64,000 bases of DNA from Formicarius rufipectus (lineage: Eukaryota; Chordata; Aves; Passeriformes; Formicariidae), in NCBI GenBank assembly GCA_013399695.1, contig VXAU01002492.1, positions 941,854 to 1,005,853 on the forward strand, in the 5' to 3' direction. Each line of letters opens with the position of its first letter. Positions within the stretch are counted from its first letter, which is position 1. This document shows positions 1 to 11,245 of the stretch, piece by piece. The notes under the pieces were generated by a model. It ran no database searches. It was not told the DNA's origin and saw only the letters and a list, made by a program, of their open reading frames with translations. The translations under genes were made by a program, and so were the position numbers.

Positions 1-200
1 ACACCTGGGATCATTTTCAGTCCCTGTCACCCAACACTCCCAGGGCCTTTTCCAGGTTTCCAGCCCCTCTGCACCATCCTGGAGCTGGAGGGGGTTGTGG
101 TGACCCAAATGCAGGACCTGGTTCTTGGCTTTGTTGAACTTCACACCGTTGACCTCAGTCCATCAATCCAGTCTGTCCAGATCCCTTTGCAGAGCCTGTA
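1..200 (-). mobile_element. CR1 non-LTR retrotransposon fragment (reverse-transcriptase region)
   Basis: Read on the minus strand, this piece translates to a decayed part of the CR1 ORF2 polymerase. Recognisable blocks are LQRDLDRLD, then VKFNKAKNQVLHLGHHNP, which matches the stretch after the FADD catalytic motif in avian CR1. The frame has stops and is not functional. The element runs off the left edge of the window, so its 3' end lies outside; the 5' break is near 200. The family call rests on recall of the CR1 protein. Confidence 0.85.
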
Positions 201-224
201 GAGATGGGACACAGGTAATTAAGC

Positions 225-337
225 ACAAGGTACTTAATTAGCCAAGTTCATTAAGGTGGAGAGGAATTTGAGAGATGACTAAATACTGCCACAGCTTTGT
301 CTAGGACCTTGTTCCTAGGGGTGAAAAAAATGATTAC
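225..337 (+). repeat. Direct repeat, copy A
   Basis: This segment matches 1489-1601 at roughly 88-90% by eye, in the same orientation, 1,263 bases apart. Shared blocks include TTAGCCAAGTTCATTAAGG, GAGAGATGACTAAATACTGC and TTCCTAGGGGT followed by an A-rich stretch. It lies 25 bases from the broken end of the CR1 fragment. I do not recognise the family. It could be a local segmental duplication or two copies of an old dispersed repeat. Confidence 0.85.
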
Positions 338-1488
338 ATGTAAGTAGGTTAGTTCAGTTCAGGATGTTAAAATAACACTTGACATTCTTGAGCTGGCGCA
401 CACCTTCAAATGAGGGTGAGTTCCCTCACTTGGATGAAAGCTGACAGTGGAGAAAAGACCAGAACTTTCAGATGTCCTCTCCATCCAAACCATGCTCTAA
501 AGAGTCACTTGCGGAAGAGGAATAACAGCATTTAGCCCTCTAACAACTCTGCCTACTTTCAGAGTGGTGGTGGGACTCAGCAGCAACCATTAGCCAGAAC
601 CTCCAGAACAAAATTACATGCCTTATGTGTTCCCATGACATCCTGTGAGTGACACACACAGAGCAAAGGGGAGCAGCAAATCTGTCCCATCCCATTCATT
701 GCAGACCTTTGACCTTTTTAAAATAATGCATTTGGCAGGAGAGGCTGGCCACTGCTGGTACACCAGCTATCAATACATTCTTAATAGGAATGACTAAACT
801 GGCAGCTGAGCCCATCCCTGCTACCCAGAGAACTGTGCAACACAACACCAACAAAAAAAAAAACCTGCTGTAAAAAATTTGGCAATACATGTTGTAAATA
901 GCAGGTTTACTGGCAGCTGTCAGATTACCTCCGTTGTGAAGTTGCTCCTTTAAATTTACAGCATTGCAATCACAAAAACTGTAATTAAAAGCCATGGAAA
1001 TTACTGTTTGCATTTCTAATGTAACGGCAATTTCAAAACAATATATCAATATGGGGCAACAAAGAAATTGTCTGTTTTCAAAGCTGAGGAGAAGAGATTT
1101 TATTCTATGATACATGTGTGTTTCCCCAGCATGATTTTTCCTTTAATGACGCCTCATAGCAAAATAGTCCACTCTACTTACTGATCATGTTAAGCTGTTG
1201 CCATGGAAATATGAAGACCCTACTATACTCAGATGTTAACTCTTAAAGCACAGCTTTACAATGCTTTAATAGCAATTTTTGTTTAAAAAGAGAGCTCTTG
1301 GCAATGCAGAATTCATTCATTTTCCAGCTGTCTAGCACAATAGCTTTGTAAGGAAGACAATGATTAGGGCTTGTTCCAGGGGTGTTGCAAAGAGCATAAC
1401 AACCAGCCACGGGAAAATATCCCCCCACATCATTTCCCTTTGAATAGAGAATGATGGGAAAAGCAACAAACAGCTCCACAGACAATGT
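338..1488. other. Unique non-coding DNA; possible conserved element at about 880-1215
   Basis: No gene is supported. The reading frames here (up to 139 codons on the minus strand) show no domain and start in ordinary AT-rich DNA. The part from about 880 to 1215 has even base composition and no microsatellite. It carries octamer-like TTTGCATTT, GTAATTAAAA and two GCCATGGAAAT-like sites (about 990 and 1200), the kind of texture seen in vertebrate conserved non-coding elements. This is inference only. Confidence 0.35.
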
Positions 1489-1601
1489 AAGGAGTACTTC
1501 ATTAGCCAAGTTCATTAAGGAGGAGAGGAAATTGAGAGATGACTAAATACTGCTATGGCTTTGTCTAGCACCTTATTCCTAGGGGTTTAAAAAATGATGA
1601 C
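1489..1601 (+). repeat. Direct repeat, copy B
   Basis: This is the second copy of the segment at 225-337, in the same orientation. Similarity starts around GTACTTNATTAGCC and ends in the A-rich stretch before ATGATNACAT. Differences are scattered substitutions with few indels, so the duplication is not recent. The sequence between the copies is unique. Confidence 0.85.
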
Positions 1602-3727
1602 ATTTTCTCCTTTCCCCTTCACTTCTATAGCTTCTTTTAGAAACAAAGATCAAAGACAGAAGGAAACAATCATGTTAAAACCACTGCTTGTTTTCTATCT
1701 CTCTTTCTCTCGTTTTTTTTGTTTTGTTTTAAGAGGGTTTTGGTCATCAAAGCATTGTAAAGAGAGCAGTGAATTTGAGAACTGGACGCACATCAGTTGT
1801 AAATGGCTGCCTTCAGGTTAGGGAAGCCAGAGACAACCAGGCTGTGACTCCAGTCACATCTTCTGCTGCCATTCTGCTGGGTACAGAGCTTGGGCAGCTC
1901 TGGCCCAGCTGACTGGCACAGCCAAGACAGGCATTTCGTGGTGAGTCAGCATGGCAAAGCATTTTGTATGCTAGCTGAAGGAATTCCACAATTCAGATAA
2001 CTTTTCCATTTAAATTACAAAAAAAAAATGACAGTAATTTCATGTTTTTCTGTAGCTCCTGCTTACATCCAGGTGCTTCTGAAGAAATAATTCTCATGCA
2101 CATGAATGCAACCAAAATGAGTTGTGGGGAAGTTCATTCTCGATGCCCAGTTACAGTCAGCTGGAGAACTATTTGACCCTCAAACACAGCCTTATAAAGG
2201 CACAACAAATGCATTCTTGGTCAGACAATCTGATCTGTATAGGTAATGCCAGCATTATGAACAATGCTTCAACAGGCATTTTTCTAAACACTGCCAACAT
2301 GAGAAAAATAACCTTGTATTCCTGGTACCTTTAATAATTTTTAATACTTTTGTTCGCCTGTGGTTCTTTCTTACCTTACAAAAAGGAAACACATGCTCAT
2401 ATTACTTCATTTAAACTTGCACTAACCAAATACCCAGATAATTCTGGGAAAAAAAAAACAAACAAGCATCAGCTTTGTGATTTATAAGTGAATTACACAC
2501 TTACTGTATGTAAAAGGTATAAATCAGCACAGTAGGCCTCCTGATGCTCAGATAACTTGTTTTACAATCTTTATCTTCCCAAAGCTAAGGAAGTTGATTT
2601 AGTTGGCTCTAAAAGCTTAAATGAAATACAGCCTTTGCAAGTAGTTTCTAATAATGTACATCACATCTTTATACATGGTAAGAAGCCTAAATCTTACATG
2701 CACACCTTTTTGCTGTGATAAATGCACTGCATTTCTCTTCATCAGTGACAGCCTGCAGGCCAGACCTCTTTCTTCCTGCAAAGAACCTCAAGTACCTGTG
2801 TTTTGGTGTTGGATAAGTCTAAAAAAGCAGCAACACATAGTAGGGTTGGCAATTGCACTGTGCCTTCACTATGATTGATGTCATCAATAGCCTAAACACA
2901 GCACTGGGGGCCAGGAACCCTCCTGTGCACTGTAAACCTGGATTTGTCACTAATTCTCTTTGAAGACAGAGGCAAGTGATGAGTATGTCTTTGCAGCCCC
3001 CTGAGTAAGACAAGGGTCGATTACCTTGCACAAGTAGGTAGATGTTTTGATGACTAAATAATTGTCACAATAAATGTCAAGTATCTTTAGAACACATCCC
3101 TACTTCGTGGATATCAGCTGAAGGTGACAAGCTTTAAAGTCACTCCCCAAAGGGACATCTATATATGTCAATGACTGGTGGCTCCATGTGAGCCCAGCTG
3201 AAAATATGGTGACAGCTTTCAATCATATATTATTCCTTTACTATATTTCAGATATATCTTCCTTCCTCTCCCCAAGACAGAAGAATGCTCTTCCTTCCAT
3301 TAAAGGTGAGTGACAGAAGCCCAGGAAGGCCAAATTACCTGTGCAGTCATTATGAATTCTGGCAAATCAGGGGCAGGAACTCAGATATTTTAAAAATTAG
3401 CCCAATTTATCAATCAATTGTTAGATGTCATTCCTTTCCTGTGCTGTCATCTCCTGAAACCATCACAGAAGTATTTGATAAATATAGGAAGGCTACCACA
3501 GGAAGGATGGGACTGCATGTTAATATCAATCTTTACATCCATCTGCTATCCACTAAAGCCAAGGATCAGAGCAATAATGAGAGCTGGAAGATTCAGTTAA
3601 GTTTCTCAGCTGCTTGGCTACGTTGTCAGAACTCATAAATTTGGCCTCTTAAACATGTCTGTGAGAAAATCTGATTTCTGCACCGTGAGCTCTCATGAGC
3701 ACTTAAAAATAAATCCGAATTGACACC
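1602..3727. other. Unique non-coding DNA, nothing recognised
   Basis: The stretch is AT-rich, with small A and T runs (for example 2020-2028 and 2451-2458) and no repeat family that I recognise. Frames of up to 117 codons (3285-3638, plus) contain no domain and look like chance openings. Confidence 0.5.
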
Positions 3728-3871
3728 CAGGTCACTAAATAAGATCCTAGATTTCCCTAAAAATCCCATCCCACGTGGTTAGACTTTATTTTAGCTCTCC
3801 AGGTCACTAAATAAGATCCTAGATTTCCCTAAAAATCCCTTCCTATGTGTCTAGACTTTATTTTAGCATTC
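3728..3871 (+). repeat. 72-bp tandem duplication, two units
   Basis: Units at 3728-3799 and 3800-3871 both begin CAGGTCACTAAATAAGATCC and end at GACTTTATTTTAGC plus a short tail. They differ mainly in the middle (CCCATCCCACGTGGTT against CCCTTCCTATGTGTCT). Identity is near 90% by eye. The head-to-tail arrangement with a fixed 72-base period indicates a local tandem duplication. Confidence 0.9.
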
Positions 3872-4205
3872 ATCCCAGGAATGCCCAGCCCAGTTCTGTG
3901 GTGTTTGGCTACGTCTGCAGTTCCCGCTTGACCCAGGAGGGCTCTGCCCTTTCCCTCTCCCTGGGACAAATGCCAAATGTCAGGATGTAGCTGTGCAAAG
4001 GCACACACTCCATCAGCTGCAGCCCTTAGAATCTCTGGAGCCCACAGGGCAGATGCAGCAGGACATCACAGGGATCAAGTCCCTGAGACACGAGTGGCTC
4101 CAGCAACGGGGACTCAGCCAAAGCTCCCACCTGGGCTGCAGGAGGAACCAGGAGAAGTGGGGGAGGACAACAGTCAAGCAGGGATGAGGTGAGGGGGTGA
4201 GGATA
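3872..4205. other. Small GC-rich island with overlapping short ORFs
   Basis: This stretch is clearly richer in G and C than its surroundings. It has three overlapping open frames of 64-74 codons on both strands (3977-4192 and 3993-4187 plus, 4013-4237 minus). None matches a family I know. The plus strand has a splice-donor-like AG|GTGAGG near 4187-4194. It may be an unrecognised old repeat, an lncRNA exon, or simply GC-rich DNA. No function is assigned. Confidence 0.3.
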
Positions 4206-7200
4206 TTAAGGTCACTCCTCAATGAAACCTGTGTCATTTGTACTCAAAAGGTTTTAGTAAAAGCAGAACCTTCATAGCTTAACCAAAGGCCAATATTTGG
4301 AACCTCAGCTGCAAAGCTGGGAGCCCTACTCATGAAAACATGTGTTCGTTATAAGGTGGTGTCCTTAAAATGTCATTGAAACAACAGGATCCCAAATAAT
4401 AACCCGAATATTTGATTTTGTCTGGGAGAAGCAATACGGAAAGAAGGATTTATCAGACTCTTGTATTATCTTACAACAGGGTAATTTGCCACTGAGAATC
4501 CCCTAATATTTTAGCAGAAGTCATGGAAAATTCAGTGTATATGAATGAGAAGATAACATAAGTCCTTTTAAATATATTTAATTAACAAAAAAATAACCTA
4601 TCCCAAAATCTCATTTTGAAAATAAACCCTGCAGCAACTGTAGCATACAAATCAATTACCACATATATATTCCTTAAGAGTTAGCCTAGATTCCAAGTGA
4701 AAATCAATGTGGTTATTTGACTTTACTCTAGGACAACACCAGTTTTATGAAAGTGTTTGTCATGAAGTTCAACCGAAATTTTGATGTTATTTTGATGTTA
4801 TTTATACTTTCAGCCTCAAAAGGGACAAATTGAATATATTTTAATAGGATCAAAACTTAAACCAAACTCAATGTAAATAAATTAAATTAAAGAAACACAG
4901 TGTGATGTAATCCCATAATACTGCAGGTAGGAAGGGATGTGACCTCAGGAAGTGCCAATGAAAGCTCACTGCATTATTTTCCCCCTGCATGACTGAAAAA
5001 TGAACAATATCTCTGTGAAAAAGTGTGAGAATTTCTCAGAATTAATAGACAGCCTGCTTCCAGGATTTGTTTGGACTGAAGTGGAGAAAGGTTCCTTGGA
5101 ATAATTTTTTTCAGAAGCAGAAAATACAGGTATCATGACATAAGGACAAGACTTTGCATAATCTTTGAGACCAGAGCTATCTTCATTGAGAAGTAACAAC
5201 ATTTTCATTTGCATTTTCAGCATAAACACAGGTCTCTCAAGTTTAGTCCACAGAGATATTTAGAACATTTTATTTGAGGGGGAAGTTGCAGAATATATTT
5301 CCAAGGAATATAAAAATTGAGGATTTTGTGGAAGGGATATAATTAAGCACCCTAGTGGTAAGATAATGTGGGTTGAAAAGCAGAAGGGTGCATATATCTG
5401 CACCCTTTTTCCAACAAGGATTTTCCAACAAGGGAAAATACACCCTGGATGTACAGCAAGTGACTGATGCAGATGTGCCTTTATCCTCACCTGCACTTAT
5501 CAGCTGCCAACATTTCAACCTGCATTGCTCTCACTGCTGTGAAACTGCCCCTGCTCTTACACTGACTGCAGCTTATCTCCAGCACCAAGACACAATGGGT
5601 CTGCTTGAAAGATGCAGATCCTCCTTCAGCATTTCTGAATTCTCTAGGATTTAAGTGAAACCCTTAGGGAGAGCACCTGCTCTTACCAGGCTCATCCAGA
5701 ATGAAACACATCCCTTTAGCATCAGCAGCCCCATCTACGAGCCGGGCAAAGGGGTGATAATGTTGCAGTGTGTCTAAGCAAAAAGGCTGAATTTCCAAGT
5801 GGTTTTTGGGGAGAATTGACCATGGCAGGTAACTTCTGAATGGAGAGGAAATGTGCTCTGCACATTTCAGGACTCAGTGCAGTCTTCAGGCTCCCAAAAC
5901 CTGCAGCAAAAGTGAAGAGGAAATTAGTGCCAAGGAGTGCCCGAGCAGCTTCGCCTTCAGCAGGAGATCCACTCTGAAGCCCTCTCCCATTAAATGTCTT
6001 TCTGGATCAGGAGAGCAAGGAGCTGCTTAAGAACCAGCCCCCTGTTGCCTGGACTGTACTTTACTGGGATTCTGCTTTTAGTTTCTCATGCTGTGATTAT
6101 TGACAGGCAGTGGGAGATGGTAGTGCCCCTGCTTAAAAATCCAGACACTTTTTGTGGTGTCCAGGCTGCAGCCTGCAGGCGGGTCCACAGGGGGCATAAG
6201 TGGCAGAAGCACTCATCCTATGCCAAAGAGCTGAGTTCCCTGGGAAGGGAAGCAGGTACTGTCTGTCTTTTGTGCTTGGAAGGAGAGACTGCAGTCTGAA
6301 TAAGTAGCTTGGGCTCAGGATTTTGTAGCCAGTTTACACGGAGCTTCCAAAGTACAGCAGAGCTCTGTTCATTTGTCCTTGCCTCATCTCTGTGGCATCT
6401 GGAAAATGCAAATCCAGGCAAAGTATCTGTGGCACCAACCTTAGTTTAGGTAAGTTTCCAAGAGCTGATACAATGAGACCCACACCTATGCTGTGTAGTT
6501 CCTTCACAGAGAAGTCATAGCTTCCTGTTTTCAAAGTGCTTTTGCGCACTCAAAAAAAAAATTTCCACAATTCCAAATCAGAATTACTCAAAGATATAAA
6601 ACCAGAGTGGATTACACTGGGTGCTCTTTTAATTCAGACATACAGCCTTTTCTTTGCTTGGACTCCCCAGCACTGCAGTTAGAACTGTATAACACTGGAA
6701 CTGGAGGCAGCACTTCAGCACAGGAACACAGTAAAACTGCCTCAAACAGCACAAGTAATTGCCTATTTCATATGGCAAACCAATAATGGGTACAATGGTC
6801 CACCTTACTCCTTCCTTTTAACTTGTGCAAGAGCTGTGCCTGCAGAATGAACTGACATTTCCAGTCTATTTGCCTTTTTGTCCTGTTAATTTGATTGAAG
6901 CAACGCATCCCTCTCTTTCCTTCTGTTGTGGGAAAATGTTGCAAGAACACAGTCAAGGCTGATGGACTCAGTCAATCAGAGCAGATTTCTGCCTAAAACT
7001 TCCCTGACAATACCTTGTTTGCCCTCTCTGCAAACTTGCACTGTTGGAAATGTCGGCACAGGCAATTAAAGTTTAATTATTCACTCAATCTATCAGGATG
7101 AAATTCAGGTTGGCGCAGAGGATCTGCCCAGGACTTCCTGTGCCATCTCAGCACATCACAAGGGAGGCTGCACAGGTGAGAGTGCATTTGACCAGATAAA

Positions 7201-9903
7201 ACTGCCCAGTCCAGAGACTTTCTGGCCAAGAGAAGCCACAATTGCTCTGCCTGTATTTCTAATGGCTAACGACCATTTTTTCCAGTACAGATGATCCAGT
7301 GCACGAAATGGGGCATCACCGACCACAAGGACTCTGTCAAAAACCTCATGTAAATCAAATTGTCAGAAGCTCACGTTGCTGGGAACTCAGGCTGTTGATA
7401 GAAAATATCTGTCCCTGCATAGTCCTCCTTCCTGCCCTCACAGATATTCTGCTTCCTTCCACATTCTCTTAAAAGCAATTTCCATAACCTCTTCCTCACC
7501 CCCAAACTTCAATCAGACTTGATTTCACAACACTCATGAGAATATCCTGATTTCAACAACAACAGTGAAAAACCTCAGAGATTTGGATAAAAACAGACAT
7601 TTTTCCTCTCCTGGGGTTTCCACCAATCTCTAGCTGGTCTTTTGAAAAGCTGCTCTTTCCTTACAGCTGATTTTTATCAGCTTTCTGCTATCCTCTCAGT
7701 TTCTGGAGGGTGTTACAGAGGACACTGAGGGCCTGTTACCAGCCTGCTCAGAAGAGAAGTATTTCCCAACTGGTGTTGGTCTCTAAAAGGGCTCAGAGAC
7801 AATGGAACAGTGGATTGAGCACTGTTTGTATGACCTCAGGTCCAATGGTCACCTTATTTCATGAGCCTTACAGTGTTGCATTTCTGTGAATGTCCATGGA
7901 ATGGCACCAACATCAAACCAGTGCAAGGAGTGGTGAACTGGGGCCTTGTAGTTGAATTCAATATGAGATAAGTGAGCTTTGTAAGAGTTGGAGAGTGACT
8001 ATGACAACTCCTAACACTCCTGTAAGACCATTTGAACATCATCATTTATTACTTCTCAGACTTTTTCACCTGCCCTCAGATACATTTGCCATTATATTCC
8101 TAAAGCTATTGACCAAATGTTCCAGTTTAGATCCTACAAAAACATTGTGGTAGGAACAGAGGAAGCCTCTGTGTGATCCAGTTGATCAGCAGGGATTGAG
8201 CAGCTTATTGGATGGAACGAGCAGATGGTTCTACCACGATGCACAGAGGTTTCATCTCAGGATTTCGTGAGTCTGCATCATCCACAGAAATTTAGTAAAT
8301 TTCACACTTGAATAGCAAAATATCTTTGTTATGGCGAAGTTGACTCTCAATAAAACATATAAAGGAGGTGTTTCAATGAGGACTGACCAAGAGTGTCCCT
8401 CGGCAACCTCTAACTCCAGCTTCATGTCTGCAAGGGCTGCAGGGTAAGGGCAGTGGGAAAGGCAAGGAAAACCACACTGGAGATTCCCAATGCCTCGTGC
8501 TGCAGGTAATAGCTGAGATCATTACAGCTGAAAAAATACTTTGAAGTTAAATATATTTCCTGATTGACCTTTTATTCTCTGAAATGGCTTTGTTTTGATT
8601 CTGTGTTGTACTTCATATCTCATATAGTATCTGTAGGTTTTTGTTTGTTTTATTGTGGAGTTTTCCTGTGTGGTTTTATACAATAACAATTGCTTTATGG
8701 TAAATGATAACATTGAAGCAGAGAACTAAGAATTGGTTTAGACTCATCCCCAGCAATTCTGCAATAATACTTGGATATTCATACAAAAGCATGTTTTGCC
8801 TGAGTACTGAACCCAAAGCAAGACATGACAGATACAATTTCTGGTCTTGATCCCATTTGACCACATCAGAGTGGATTTCAACTTAACATGCTAAAGGGAA
8901 AGGATGTGATATGCTCAGCTTAGAAACACATGCACACATAAACAAGGGAATGCAGTTTCTTGTGTGCCCAGTGGCTGGTGGGCTTGGCCTTCCCTTTGTG
9001 AACTTGTGAAAATCACTGAGGACTAAATCTGAAAAACACTCACTAAATCTTGTTCTCTGTCTTGAAGGTTTCAAACATTCAGCACAGTGACAGCCTGATA
9101 ATTAAGAGTTAAAGGTCTCAAGCTGAGCATCAGAAATAACAATACTTATCCTGAAGCAGGTACTTGAAAACGTACTTGTTGGTCTCCTGGATTCATTAGA
9201 CCTTCAAGTGAAGGGTATGAAAATTGCATCAAGGCTTCCTGCACAAGTCTTCAGAACACTCCAGGACATTTCTAGTTGTGAGCAATAAACTCCTACAATA
9301 TAATTTTAGTGGCCCAGCAGGGTGCCTTGTAGCCTTTCCTGATAATATTGCTGTTTTCCTTTAAAAATCAACAGAAAACAAATAAAAAAGTGTTGAATAA
9401 ACATTAAAACAAAGATTAATTTTAGGATTCTCTGACTTTCTGTCAAAACTGTATTCATGTGTATTCAAATATCATCTGATAAATAACTTAACTGGAAATT
9501 AACAGCAACAAAAAAACAAAAGGAATGGGGAAAATAAAGATACCTGGAAAGATTTCAGCAAAGATCTAACTCTTGGAGTGTTTCCAAGCAGCAGCCTTGA
9601 TTTTGATTAATATTATAATACAGTCTGCTAAAACAGCACCTCATAAATATCCATGAAGCGGTTTATTAGAGATGGTTGTAAATACTTAAAATCTTGTCTT
9701 GCAACACATCAGATTTCAGGGAAAAAAGGGCAGTTGAGAACATCAAAAGGTGAAAATAAGAAGAATTCTTAGAAGATGTTTTCTTACTCCTAAATATTAC
9801 AATATATTGGTCCAAGAAAAACATCGTCCTGGAGAGGGGAAAGATTATTGGAAAATGAGTGGGTTGCTTCATAAGCACAAATAGGAGAGATTTTGTGAGA
9901 GAC
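4206..9903. other. Unique AT-rich non-coding DNA
   Basis: No gene, RNA gene or known repeat family was seen over these 5.7 kb. Frames reach 101 codons (5994-6299, plus) with no domain. A 12-base direct duplication (TTTTGATGTTAT) lies near 4780-4802. The rest is ordinary bird intergenic sequence. Confidence 0.5.
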
Positions 9904-9937
9904 AGAGAGAGGGGGGGTGCTGGGGACCAAAAAAAAC

Positions 9938-9969
<32 letters not shown>

Positions 9970-9982
9970 AAAACAAAAAAAA
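9904..9982. repeat. Purine-rich tract with a 30-base A run
   Basis: A GAGAGAGGGGGGG stretch is followed by an uninterrupted run of 30 A residues at 9939-9968 and then ACAAAACAAAAAAAA. I looked for a retroposed gene ending in this possible poly(A) tail and did not recognise one upstream. It is annotated as simple sequence. Confidence 0.9.
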
Positions 9983-10763
9983 GATGGGGAATACACAAAA
10001 ATTACTCTTACTACAGCTTTCTATTTTCTTATTTCAAAACCAAAACAAAATAACTACTTACAAGAAAATGAAGTGGATATGCATGTAAGAGAGCTGAGAA
10101 AGGACCCAGTGAAATATTAGGGCACAAGCAATTTCCTTTTGCAATCTCTTCATCTTGTAAGCCTGTTTTCACACATAGCAGGCTGCATTTGTAGAGTAAA
10201 ACAACTTTAATTTAAGCTCTGTTACATCTGAAGTTTTGGTCATCTATCCTCCAAGTTCTTGCCTTACACCAAGTGTTGATGTGTTCACAATCAAGGCCAT
10301 TCCGGGGAGCACTTTTGTTCTTTTCTGACATTCACCTTCCCTTACAATGGATTTTAGCAAGTCTTCAAGGCAGAGGACTGAGAGTGGGGAGCAACAGAGT
10401 GGAGAACAGCGGTCTAAAACATGGCACTAATGTGGTCACTGCCACGTGTCCTTTGAGGGTAGAAGATATCATTGATCTGCTTGATTCCTCATCCTCCCTG
10501 GACAGGATCCCAGCAGGGATGCTCAGGATAGAGCAATCCTACAGGAAATGAGCTCTAAGCACAGACTAAAGCATCTTCCTTGAGGGAACTGTTATAAATG
10601 GCAAATGGCACAGACAAGCTCCTCCAGGAAGGGTAAGACGTGCCTTTTGCTCAGAGTCAGCTCCTGTCTCAGCCACTCCCTGCGGAGGGGTTGAAGTCAC
10701 AGCGCACTGAAGTCACAGTGCACGTTCAGCAGTGTCAGCCCAGCTTTCAATTCCTACTCCCTT
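9983..10763. other. Unique non-coding DNA, nothing recognised
   Basis: A 92-codon plus-strand frame at 10273-10551 shows no domain or homology that I recognise. The flanks are not repeat-like. At 10695-10724 the phrase GAAGTCACAG is duplicated in tandem (GAAGTCACAGCGCACT then GAAGTCACAGTGCACG). Confidence 0.4.
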
Positions 10764-11245
10764 TGCTGTGCGAAGATGGACTAAAGACACAGGCTCAGGC
10801 TTTGTCAGGCATAAAAGCAAATGACAAAAAGCTCTTTATTAATTACAAACTTATTTTTTATACTATTTTACTACTGTCCACACACATCTGTGGTGCATCT
10901 CATTGGCTCAGTGTTCTTGTCCATCTTCTGATAGCTGGCCAGCATCCCTCCTCGTGCTGGCATGTCTCAAAACACATCTTGTTTTTCATTGTTGTTCTTC
11001 TCCTTCTTCTGCTTTCTCAGGTCTGGCACAAGGGGGATTTTTCCTGCTTTTCCATGCCCACAGCTGCATCCTCTCAAGGCCAAAGCCACCCTCAGTCCCA
11101 CTGTCGTCCACACTAACAATTTCACCTGTAACCAGCCCAGTGCTGCAAGTGCTCTGTTTTCCTGGCTGTGTGGCAGACACAGGCCCCCAGACAGTGCCTG
11201 GCTGTCCCTGCCTGCAGCCCTGAGACACGAGGACACGATGTGACA
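10764..11245 (-). mobile_element. Possible retroviral LTR, minus strand
   Basis: On the minus strand the sequence contains AATAAAGAGC followed by TTTTTGTC, like an LTR polyadenylation signal with its R region, and it would end in CGCACAGCA. The upstream half is GC-rich, as in LTR U3 regions. The bounds chosen (TG at 10764, CA at 11245) are a guess, and I could not find a matching target-site duplication. The 158-codon plus-strand frame that covers much of it looks like chance. An unrelated GC-rich segment is the alternative. Confidence 0.35.

Noticed and set aside
10640..11116. 158-codon plus-strand frame, the longest in the window
   Set aside because: It overlaps the possible LTR on the other strand, contains long hydrophobic and low-complexity runs and matches no family that I know.
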